Part shown: positions 8,468 to 15,262 of the stretch, piece after piece
Layout: each line of letters starts with the position of its first letter
Numbering within the stretch: the stretch's first letter is position 1
Assembly: GCF_017355185.1 (NCBI RefSeq)
Contig: NZ_JADILJ010000004.1
Location: forward strand, 62,001-126,000
Length of the DNA: 64,000 nucleotides
From: Rathayibacter sp. SD072
GTDB taxonomy: Bacteria > Actinomycetota > Actinomycetes > Actinomycetales > Microbacteriaceae
Reading direction: 5' to 3'
Notes under the pieces: model-generated
Told to the model about the DNA's origin: nothing
Database searches by the model: none
Seen by the model: only the letters and a program-made list of their open reading frames with translations
Translations under genes and position numbers: made by a program

Positions 8468-9589
8468 GTGACCGACACCATCGAGGAGTACCTCCTCCCG
8501 GGCGAGGGCATCCTCATCGACGAGCTGCCGAAGGTCTCGCTGCACGACCACCTCGACGGGGGGCTCCGTCCCGAGACGATCCTCGAGCTCGCCGCCTCCG
8601 CCGGCGTCGCCGTTCCGGCCGACGAGCCCGAGGCGCTGCGCCGCTGGATCACGACCACCGCCGACTCCGGATCGCTGACCGACTACATCGCCACCTTCGA
8701 GACGACGGTCTCGGTGATGCAGACCGCGCCCGCACTCGAGCGCGTCGCGCGCGAGTTCGTGCTCGATCTCGCCGCTGACGGAGTCGTGCACGGCGAGGTC
8801 CGCTGGGCGCCCGAGCAGCACCTGCGCTCGGGGCTCACGCTCGACGCCGCGGTCGAGGCCGTGCAGGAGGGACTGCAGCAGGGCGTCCAGGAGGCCGCCG
8901 CTCGGGGCTCGCGCCTGCGGGTGGGCCAGCTGATCACGGCGATGCGCCACACCGACCGTTCGCTCGAGATCGCCGAGCTCGCCCTCCGCCACCGCGAGCG
9001 CGGGGCCCTCGGCTTCGACATCGCCGGCGCTGAGGCGGGCTTCCCCGCCTCCCTCCACCGGCCGGCCTTCGAGCTCCTCGCGGCCGCGCACTTCCCGACG
9101 ACGGTCCATGCGGGCGAGGCCGACGGTCTCGACAGCATCCGCTCCGCCCTCCTCGACGGCCGGGCCCTCCGCCTCGGCCACGGAGTGCGGCTCGCCGAGG
9201 ACATCGCGATCGAGCGCCAGGACGACGACGCGAGCTACGTGACCCTCGGCGAGCTGTCCGAGTGGGTCAAGGACCGCAGGATCGCCCTCGAGCTCAGCCC
9301 GTCGTCGAACCTGCAGACCGGCGCCGTCGCGGCCTGGGGCACCGAGCTCGTCGACCACCCGTTCGACCTGCTCTATCAGCTGGGCTTCCGGGTGACCGTC
9401 AACACCGACAACCGCCTGATGAGCGGGACGACCCTCAGCCGTGAGCTCGCGCTGCTGTCGGACGCGTTCGGCTACGACCTCGACGACTTCGAGGTGTTCC
9501 AGATCAACGCCGCGGAGGCGAGCTTCCTCCCGCTGGACGAGCGCCGCGAGCTGGTCGAGACGATCACCGCCGGCTTCGAAGCGGCCTGA
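8468..9589 (+). CDS. add: Adenosine deaminase
   Basis: This 373-residue zinc enzyme converts (deoxy)adenosine to (deoxy)inosine. The metal-binding H26-D-H28 of HDHLDGG, the later His of TVHAGEADG, and the catalytic Asp region in VTVNTDNRLMSGTTL are all present. The GTG at 8468 is preceded by GAGGAGC; upstream in-frame sequence does not look like the family. Its product inosine is a substrate of purine nucleoside phosphorylase encoded nearby. The gene is followed after two bases by a PTS IIA gene, suggesting one transcript, which is an unusual pairing. Confidence 0.94.
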   Translation: MTDTIEEYLLPGEGILIDELPKVSLHDHLDGGLRPETILELAASAGVAVPADEPEALRRWITTTADSGSLTDYIATFETTVSVMQTAPALERVAREFVLDLAADGVVHGEVRWAPEQHLRSGLTLDAAVEAVQEGLQQGVQEAAARGSRLRVGQLITAMRHTDRSLEIAELALRHRERGALGFDIAGAEAGFPASLHRPAFELLAAAHFPTTVHAGEADGLDSIRSALLDGRALRLGHGVRLAEDIAIERQDDDASYVTLGELSEWVKDRRIALELSPSSNLQTGAVAAWGTELVDHPFDLLYQLGFRVTVNTDNRLMSGTTLSRELALLSDAFGYDLDDFEVFQINAAEASFLPLDERRELVETITAGFEAA

Positions 9590-9591
9590 CC

Positions 9592-10059
9592 GTGCCCCTC
9601 GACGCCCTCGCCGACGACGCGATCGCACTCCGGCACCCCGCCGCCAGCTGGCGGGAGGCGGTCCTCGAGGCCGGTCGCGCGCTCGAGCGCAGCGGCGCCG
9701 TCGATCCGGCCTACTCGCGCCGCATGGTCGAGCAGATCGACGTCCTCGGGCCCTACATCGTCATCGCCCCGGGACTCGCGCTCGCGCACGCCCGCCCCGG
9801 CAACGACGTGCACAGCGACGGACTCTCCGTCGTCACGCTCGCCGAGCCCGTCGCCTTCGGGCACAGCACCAACGACCCGGTCTCCGTCGTCATCGGCATC
9901 GCCGCCACCCAGGCCCACGGCCACGTCGGGTTCGTCGCCGGCCTCGCCGACGTCCTCAGCCGCCCCGACGCGATCGGCGCACTTGCCGCCGCGCGCACGG
10001 TCGGCGGCGTCAACGCCGTCCTCACGGACGCCACCCCGCACCACGGAAGAAGCTCATGA
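9592..10059 (+). CDS. PTS EIIA component (fructose/ascorbate type)
   Basis: This 155-residue protein resembles the PTS EIIA domain of the fructose/mannitol/ascorbate fold. EIIA accepts phosphate from HPr on a histidine and passes it to EIIB. The likely phospho-histidine is His66 in LALAHARP, in the expected setting after IVIAPG. The start is GTG at 9592, two bases after the adenosine deaminase stop. It overlaps the EIIB gene by ATGA. No membrane IIC gene lies on either side, so the transported sugar cannot be deduced; a regulatory role is possible. Confidence 0.85.
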   Translation: MPLDALADDAIALRHPAASWREAVLEAGRALERSGAVDPAYSRRMVEQIDVLGPYIVIAPGLALAHARPGNDVHSDGLSVVTLAEPVAFGHSTNDPVSVVIGIAATQAHGHVGFVAGLADVLSRPDAIGALAAARTVGGVNAVLTDATPHHGRSS

Positions 10060-10328
10060 AGATCGTCACCCTCTGCGGCGCCGGAATCGGCACCTCCGCC
10101 ATCCTCAAGCTCGGCGCCGAGCGCGCCCTCGAAGCGCTCGACCTCGAGGCCGAGGTCGTCGCCTCCGACATCGCCTCGGTCGACGCCCTCGCTGCCGACG
10201 CGCAGGTCATCCTGACCTCCGGCGAGCTCGTCGACCGCATCGGACGGACTTTCGCCGAGGTCGTCGTGATCGACAACTACCTCGACCAGGCCGAGATCAC
10301 CGAGAAGATCGAGCGGGCGCTCGGCTGA
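10056..10328 (+). CDS. PTS EIIB component (ascorbate/lactose-type fold)
   Basis: A 90-residue EIIB-like protein. The phospho-cysteine Cys7 lies in the P-loop CGAGIGTS directly after the first beta strand, as in ascorbate- and lactose-type EIIB proteins. The central VILTSGELVDRI stretch and C-terminal helix fit the fold and length. The ATG at 10056 overlaps the EIIA stop. The expected partner IIC is not in the window, and the next gene is convergent after a repeat-filled gap, so the pair is an orphan locally. Confidence 0.85.
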   Translation: MKIVTLCGAGIGTSAILKLGAERALEALDLEAEVVASDIASVDALAADAQVILTSGELVDRIGRTFAEVVVIDNYLDQAEITEKIERALG

Positions 10329-10346
10329 TCCGCTGTGCTGATTCCT

Positions 10347-10485
10347 GAGCCGCCCCCTGTGCGGCTCAGCGCGGTCGGGCTGTGCTTGTGGTGCGTTCCG
10401 TGGAGCGGGTCGCGTCGCGCTGTCCTGAATCGCTGGCACGCGATTCCGGATCGCGCGCTCCCTGCGGGGCGGCGATCCGGTCATC
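10347..10485 (+). repeat. Intergenic palindromic repeat, copy A
   Basis: About 139 bases with two hairpin-forming parts: GAGCCGC...GCGGCTC near 10349-10369 and GAATCGCTGGCACGCGATTC near 10428-10447. The GGGTCGCGTCGCGCTG block lies between them. A third inverted pair, GGATCGC/GCGATCC, follows. The first 100 or so bases recur in copies B and C near 14.8 kb in the same orientation. The gap 10329-10643 otherwise holds only the inverted repeat at 10575-10621. Confidence 0.85.
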
Positions 10486-10574
10486 CAGACGTCTAGTGGT
10501 GCTCCGGCGCCCCTGTCGGGTCGGGAAGCGCTCGCGTTGCTCGAGGGCGGCGCCGACGCTTGTGCGCTGCGAGA

Positions 10575-10621
10575 TGCCACTTCGGTACGGGGCGCACCGA
10601 GGCAGGCGTACCGAAGTGGCA
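10575..10621. other. Perfect 14-bp inverted repeat between convergent genes
   Basis: Arms TGCCACTTCGGTAC (10575-10588) and its reverse complement (10608-10621) flank a 19-base loop. It lies between the PTS EIIB stop and the mutase stop. There is no T-run on either side, so a role as a bidirectional terminator is possible but not shown. Confidence 0.7.
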
Positions 10622-10643
10622 GCTCGGGGGAGGCGTGGGCGGG

Positions 10644-12311
10644 TCAGCGGAGGAGGGACTCGGCGCCGGTGCGGAGGGCGGACAGGCGGGTGGAGACCTC
10701 GGAGCGGCGGACCGAGGCGTCGGGGTCCGAGGACCACGCGTCGAGGTACAGCTTGACCTTGGGCTCGGTGCCGCTCGGGCGGGCGATGAGGCGCGCGCCC
10801 TCGAGGGTGAAGCGGAGCGCGTCCGTCGGCGGCACACCGTCCTCGACCGCGAGCAGGTCCTCGGCCCGCTGCACCGGGAGGCCGCCGATCGAAGTCGGGG
10901 GAGCGGCACGCACCGCCGCCATGATCCGACCGATCTCGGACAGGTCGGTGACCCGCAGCGAGATCTGCTCCGAGCCGAAGAGCCCGAAGCGCTCGGCGAA
11001 CGACTCGAGCTCGTCGGCGATCGTCCGCCCTTCCGCAGCGAGGGAGCTGGCGAGATCGAGGAACGCGAGCGCCGCCGAGATGCCGTCCTTGTCCCGCACG
11101 GTCGCCGGATTCACGAGGTAGCCGAGCGCCTCCTCGTAGCCGAACACGAGGTCCGGCACGCGCGAGATCCACTTGAAGCCGGTCAGGGTCTCGACGAACG
11201 CGAGCCCGTAGTCGGCCGCCACCGCGCCCAGCGCGGGGGAGGAGACGATCGAGCAGGCGAGCGCCCCTCTCACCCGGCCCTCGGCGCGGGCCCGCTCCGC
11301 CGCCCGCCAGCCGAGCAGCGAGCCGACCTCGTTGCCGGTCAGGCGACGGAAGCCCTCCGGAGCGCTCTCGTCCGGGATCGCGGCGGCGAACCGGTCGGCG
11401 TCGGGGTCGTTCGCCACGATCAGATCGGCTCGTCCCGTGCGTGCAGTGGCGAAGGCGAGATCCAGAGCCCCCTCCTCCTCCGGGTTCGGGAACGCGACCG
11501 TGGGGAACGCGGGATCGGGATCGATCTGCTCCACCACGACCAGCGGCTCGTCGAAGTCCGCGGCCGACAGCACGCGGTGCGCGGTCTCCCAGCCGACCCC
11601 GTGCATCGCCGTGTAGACGACGCGCAGCGGCGTGCTCTGACGCCCGACCCCGGCCGTGGCGTCGATGTAGGCGGTCACGACGCTCTCGTCGGCCGTCCGG
11701 TACTCGCCGCGCGGCAGGTCCGTCACACGCCGGGTCCGCGCCACGTCGAGGATCCTCTCGGCGATCTCGCCGTCGACCGGCGGCACGATCTGCGAGCCGT
11801 CGTCCGCACCCCCGAGGTACACCTTGTAGCCGTTGTCCTGAGGCGGGTTGTGGCTCGCGGTGACCATCACGCCGGCGTCCGCCCGCAGGTGGCGCACAGC
11901 GAAGGCGAGCACCGGGGTGGGCAGCAGGCGCGGCAGGAGCACCGCGTCGACGCCCGCTCCGGCCATCAGTGCGGCGGAGTCCTCGGCGAAGATCCGGGAG
12001 TTCTTCCGCCCGTCGTAGCCGATGACGACGACGGGACGCACGGTGCCGCGCGCCAGGAGGTGCTCGGCGAGGCCGACGGCGGCCTGCGACACCAGCACGC
12101 GGTTCATCCGGTTGGAGCCGGCGGCGATCGCACCCCGCAGGCCAGCGGTGCCGAACGCGAGGCGCGAGCCGAAACGGTCCTCGAGCTCGGCGGACGCCTC
12201 GGCGTCGCCGGCCTCGTCGGCGACCAGCAGGCGCACGAGCTCCTCGCGGGTCTCGGCGTCGGGGTCCTGGGCGAGCCAGTCCTCGGCGAGGGAGCGGATC
12301 CCGGCGCTCAC
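10644..12311 (-). CDS. Phosphosugar mutase (alpha-D-phosphohexomutase family)
   Basis: This 555-residue enzyme moves phosphate between C1 and C6 (or C5) of a sugar. The active-site phosphoserine is Ser153 in TASHNPPQDNGYK, and the magnesium loop D302-P-D-A-D-R is intact. The C-terminal RPSGTEPKVKLY phosphate-binding loop is present near residue 520. The GTG start at 12311 overlaps the purine nucleoside phosphorylase stop by GTGA. That tight coupling suggests it acts on ribose 1-phosphate (phosphopentomutase activity), though phosphomannomutase or phosphoglucomutase activity is equally compatible with the motifs. No deoB-type phosphopentomutase is visible in the window. Confidence 0.92.
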   Translation of the reverse strand: MSAGIRSLAEDWLAQDPDAETREELVRLLVADEAGDAEASAELEDRFGSRLAFGTAGLRGAIAAGSNRMNRVLVSQAAVGLAEHLLARGTVRPVVVIGYDGRKNSRIFAEDSAALMAGAGVDAVLLPRLLPTPVLAFAVRHLRADAGVMVTASHNPPQDNGYKVYLGGADDGSQIVPPVDGEIAERILDVARTRRVTDLPRGEYRTADESVVTAYIDATAGVGRQSTPLRVVYTAMHGVGWETAHRVLSAADFDEPLVVVEQIDPDPAFPTVAFPNPEEEGALDLAFATARTGRADLIVANDPDADRFAAAIPDESAPEGFRRLTGNEVGSLLGWRAAERARAEGRVRGALACSIVSSPALGAVAADYGLAFVETLTGFKWISRVPDLVFGYEEALGYLVNPATVRDKDGISAALAFLDLASSLAAEGRTIADELESFAERFGLFGSEQISLRVTDLSEIGRIMAAVRAAPPTSIGGLPVQRAEDLLAVEDGVPPTDALRFTLEGARLIARPSGTEPKVKLYLDAWSSDPDASVRRSEVSTRLSALRTGAESLLR

Positions 12312-13141
12312 AGGGTCCCCGTGATGCCCGCGAGCAGCCCGGCGAGATCGTCCTCGGCGTTCCGACCCGCCTCGAGGACCTCCTCGTGGCTCAGAGCCGT
12401 CTTCTGGATGCCGGCGGCGAGGTTGGTGATCAGCGACATGCCGAGCACCTCCATGCCCGCCTCGCGTGCGGCGATGGCCTCGAGAGCCGTCGACATGCCG
12501 ACGATGTGGCCGCCCATGATCCGTGCCATCTGCACTTCGGCGGGCGTCTCGTAGTGCGGACCGCGGAACTGGACGTAGACGCCCTCGTCGAGTTCGGCGC
12601 GCGTCCCCCGGGCGAGAGCGCGCAGCCGGGAGGAGTAGAGGTCGGTGAGGTCGACGAAGGTCGCGCCCTCCAGGGGCGAGCCGGCGGTGAGGTTGATGTG
12701 GTCGCTGATGAGCACCGGGGTCCCCGGCGTCCAGTGCTCCTTGATGCCGCCCGCGCCGTTGGTGAGGATCATCACCGAGGCGCCGGTCGCGGCCGCCGTC
12801 CGCACACTGTGGGCGACGCGGCGCACTCCGTAGCCCTCGTAGTAGTGGGTGCGGGCGCCGATGATGAGCGCGCGCTTGCCGGTGGGCAGCAGGACGGAGC
12901 GGAGCGTGCCTCCGTGGCCGTGCACCGCCGGCTTCGAGAAGCCGAGGATCTCGGTCGCGTCGACGGTGGCGGTCGTCTCGCCGATGAGATCGGCGGCCTT
13001 GCCCCATCCGCTGCCGAGCGTGAGGGCGATGTCGTGCTTCTCGACACCCGTCGCCTCGGCGATCTGAGCGGCGGCGTCGCGGGCGATCGCGAAAGGATCG
13101 GCGTCGGCGGAATCGAGCGGATTCGGGGTCTGGTCGGCCAT
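12308..13141 (-). CDS. punA: Purine nucleoside phosphorylase (trimeric type)
   Basis: This 277-residue cytosolic enzyme cleaves inosine and guanosine with phosphate to base plus ribose 1-phosphate. The N-terminal LTLGSGWGKAADLI loop, HGGTLRS, and the ILTNGAGGI region followed by the usual LISDHINLTAGSPL segment mark the trimeric family. The length is normal. It would receive inosine made by adenosine deaminase and hand ribose 1-phosphate to the mutase, whose gene overlaps its stop. A TAGGGT hexamer six bases before the ATG suggests a leaderless transcript. Confidence 0.95.
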   Translation of the reverse strand: MADQTPNPLDSADADPFAIARDAAAQIAEATGVEKHDIALTLGSGWGKAADLIGETTATVDATEILGFSKPAVHGHGGTLRSVLLPTGKRALIIGARTHYYEGYGVRRVAHSVRTAAATGASVMILTNGAGGIKEHWTPGTPVLISDHINLTAGSPLEGATFVDLTDLYSSRLRALARGTRAELDEGVYVQFRGPHYETPAEVQMARIMGGHIVGMSTALEAIAAREAGMEVLGMSLITNLAAGIQKTALSHEEVLEAGRNAEDDLAGLLAGITGTL

Positions 13142-13147
13142 TCCCCC

Positions 13148-13153
13148 ACCCTA
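13148..13153 (-). promoter_or_regulatory. -10 element, leaderless start of punA
   Basis: Minus-strand TAGGGT is followed by six bases and the ATG ending at 13141. No Shine-Dalgarno sequence is present. Confidence 0.5.
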
Positions 13154-13247
13154 TCCACGGCCCGCGGGAAGGTCCGAGCGCGGAAGGCGCCGAGCCGGGC
13201 GCCACGCCGATTGGGTGAACTCCCAGCGACGGAGGACAATGGGAGCC

Positions 13248-14687
13248 ATGGCTTACGAGTTCGAGCGCACGCAGAGGATCGCCGTACTCGGAGGGGGACC
13301 CGGAGGCTACGAAGCCGCCATCGCCGGCGCGCAGCTGGGCGCAGAGGTCACGCTCGTCGAGCGCGTCGGAGTGGGCGGCTCGGCCGTCATCACCGACGTC
13401 GTCCCGTCGAAGTCGCTGATCGCGACCGCCGAGGCGACCAACGCGATCGGCGAGGCCGCCGATCTCGGCGTGCAGTTCTTCACCCGCTCCGAGCAGACGA
13501 ACAAGCCGGTCCGCCCCGAGGTGGCGGTGAACCTCGCCACCGTCAACAAGCGCCTGCTCGGTCTCGCGCGCCAGCAGTCCGAGGACATGCGCGCGAACCT
13601 CGTGCACCACGGCGTGCGCATCGTCTCGGGCGACGGCCGACTGGACGGCTCGAACGCCCTCATCGTCTCGACCGCGCCCGGCGAGGAGGGCATGGACTTC
13701 GACCGCATCGAGGCCGACACCATCGTCGTCTCGGTCGGGGCGAGCCCGCGCGTCCTGCCCACCGCTGCCCCCGACGGCGAGCGGATCATGAGCTGGACGC
13801 AGCTCTACAACCTCAAGACCGTTCCCGAGCACCTGATCGTCGTCGGCTCCGGGGTGACCGGCGCCGAGTTCGCCTCCGCGTACCGCGCTCTGGGCGCGAA
13901 GGTCACCCTGATCTCGTCCCGCGACCAGGTGCTGCCGGGGGAGGACGCCGACGCGGCCGCCGTCATCGAGAACGTCTTCAAGCGCAACGGCATGACCGTG
14001 CTCTCCAAGTCCCGCGCCGACCGCGTCGAGCGGACCGAGAAGGGCGTCCGCGCCGTGCTCTCCGACGGCCGCGTCGTGGAGGGCTCGCACTGCCTGATGG
14101 CCGTCGGCTCCGTGCCGAACACGGCCGGCATCGGCCTCGAGGAGGCGGGCGTCCAGCTGACGGAGTCCGGCCACATCCGCGTGAACCGCGTCGCGCGCAC
14201 CAGCGTCCCGTCGATCTACGCGGCAGGCGACTGCACGACCTTCCTCCCGCTCGCCTCCGTCGCGGCCATGCAGGGACGCACGGGCGTGTTCCACGCCATG
14301 GGCGACGCCGTGAACCCCACCGAGGTGCGCAACGTCGCCGCGAACATCTTCACCCAGCCCGAGATCGCGACGGTCGGCTGGAGCCAGCGCGAGATCGAGG
14401 AGGGCATCGCGCAGGGCGAGATCTACAAGCTCCCGCTCGCCGCGAACCCGCGAGCGAAGATGATGGGCATCCGCGACGGCTTCGTGAAGCTCTTCGCCCG
14501 CACCGGCTCCGGCACCGTCATCGGAGGCGTCATCGTCGCCCCGAAGGCGAGCGAGCTGATCTTCCCCCTCGCGCTCGCCGTCGAGCACCGGCTGACCGTC
14601 GACCAGGTCGCCCGCGCCTTCACCGTGTACCCGAGCCTCACCGGCTCGATCTCGGATGCGGCGCGTGCCATGCACATCGTGAGCTAG
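13248..14687 (+). CDS. lpdA: LpdA-type NAD(P)H-quinone oxidoreductase (cysteine-less disulfide-reductase fold)
   Basis: This 479-residue flavoprotein has the fold of dihydrolipoamide dehydrogenase: FAD-binding GGGPGG at residues 15-20, a second dinucleotide motif VVGSGVTGAEF near residue 200, and YAAGDC near 325. The redox disulfide is absent: where CxxxxC precedes PSK, the residues are Ala46 and Val51 (GVGGSAVITDVVPSK). Mycobacterial LpdA, which also lacks a normal active-site disulfide, reduces quinones, so this role is inferred. The ATG at 13248 was preferred over an in-frame ATG at 13239 that lies only three bases from GGAGG. The last codons and stop lie inside a perfect 30-bp inverted repeat. 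Confidence 0.88.
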   Translation: MAYEFERTQRIAVLGGGPGGYEAAIAGAQLGAEVTLVERVGVGGSAVITDVVPSKSLIATAEATNAIGEAADLGVQFFTRSEQTNKPVRPEVAVNLATVNKRLLGLARQQSEDMRANLVHHGVRIVSGDGRLDGSNALIVSTAPGEEGMDFDRIEADTIVVSVGASPRVLPTAAPDGERIMSWTQLYNLKTVPEHLIVVGSGVTGAEFASAYRALGAKVTLISSRDQVLPGEDADAAAVIENVFKRNGMTVLSKSRADRVERTEKGVRAVLSDGRVVEGSHCLMAVGSVPNTAGIGLEEAGVQLTESGHIRVNRVARTSVPSIYAAGDCTTFLPLASVAAMQGRTGVFHAMGDAVNPTEVRNVAANIFTQPEIATVGWSQREIEEGIAQGEIYKLPLAANPRAKMMGIRDGFVKLFARTGSGTVIGGVIVAPKASELIFPLALAVEHRLTVDQVARAFTVYPSLTGSISDAARAMHIVS

Positions 14688-14733
14688 CGCTCATCGTGAG
14701 CTCGCTCACGATGAGCGCTAGCTCACGATGTGC
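14672..14733. other. Perfect 30-bp inverted repeat spanning the lpdA stop codon
   Basis: Arms at 14672-14701 and 14704-14733 are exact reverse complements separated by TC. The left arm contains the last five sense codons and the TAG stop of lpdA. The RNA would form a very stable hairpin. It is followed by GGTCCTCTTTCC, a poor T-tract, so it may act as a terminator or 3' stabiliser. The mirrored copy of the gene end suggests an inverted duplication. Confidence 0.9.
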
Positions 14734-14743
14734 GGTCCTCTTT

Positions 14744-14844
14744 CCGAGCCGCTCCCTGCGCGGCTCGGCGCGGTCGGCTGCGTGGGTGGTGCGTTTCGCA
14801 GAGCGGGTCGCGTCGCGCTGTCTCGAATCGCTGGCACGCGATCT
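14744..14844 (+). repeat. Intergenic palindromic repeat, copy B
   Basis: This copy starts with CGAGCCGCTCCCTGCGCGGC and shares the GCGGGTCGCGTCGCGCTG block and the hairpin core ATCGCTGGCACGCGAT with copies A and C. It lacks the last 35 bases found in those copies. It lies in direct tandem with copy C at a 112-base period. Confidence 0.8.
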
Positions 14845-14855
14845 GCTGCCTTTTT

Positions 14856-14994
14856 CTGAGCCGCCCCCTGTGCGGCTCAGCGCGGTCGGCTGAGCGGGTG
14901 GGGCGTTCTGCAGAGCGGGTCGCGTCGCGCTGCTTCGAATCGCTGGCACGCGATTCTCACTCGCGCGCTCGTGCGGGTCGGCGATCCGGTCACT
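14856..14994 (+). repeat. Intergenic palindromic repeat, copy C
   Basis: This copy matches copy A across the whole unit: identical first 32 or so bases (hairpin GAGCCGC...GCGGCTC), the GCGGGTCGCGTCGCGCTG block, GAATCGCTGGCACGCGATTC, and the terminal GGCGATCCGGTCA. It differs mainly in the spacer after the first hairpin. Confidence 0.85.
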
Positions 14995-15166
14995 GTCGGC
15001 TCGTGGTTCCGGATCGGATGCGCAGTGAGCAGAGCGGAGGAGGGTTCTCGACGTTCGGACGTCAGCGATGCAGAACGACAGCCGGGCGCGCCCAGCCGTC
15101 GCCCGAGGCTCTCATCCGGGGCTGACGACACCGATCTCGGCGGAGGGCGCCCGCCCCCCCCCGCTG

Positions 15167-15210
15167 TTGCTGATCGAGTAGCCCGCGGAGCGGGCGTATC
15201 GAGATCCACC
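15167..15210. repeat. Imperfect palindromic repeat (GATCGAGTA...TATCGAGATC)
   Basis: GATCGAGTAGCCCGC pairs imperfectly with GCGGGCGTATCGAGATC around a GGA centre. I recall similar GAT-CGAGTA/TATCGA-GATC palindromes scattered between genes in Microbacteriaceae genomes. Only one copy is in this window, so repeat status rests on that recollection. Confidence 0.45.
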
Positions 15211-15262
15211 GACGACGGACGCGCGGGGAGCGGTCACCCGCCCCGCGCGCGGCGGATGCGCG

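Larger units (their letters stand above)
14688..15262. other. 575-base non-coding stretch with repeats
   Basis: No convincing gene lies between the lpdA stop and the carboxylase stop. The stretch holds the right arm of the 30-bp inverted repeat, repeat copies B and C in tandem, a run of nine C (15154-15162) and an imperfect palindrome at 15167-15210. Open frames crossing it are arginine-rich and lack any recognisable domain. Confidence 0.7.

Noticed and set aside
15154-15162. Run of nine C as a phase-variation switch
   Set aside because: It lies between genes and not in a promoter or coding frame that I can identify.
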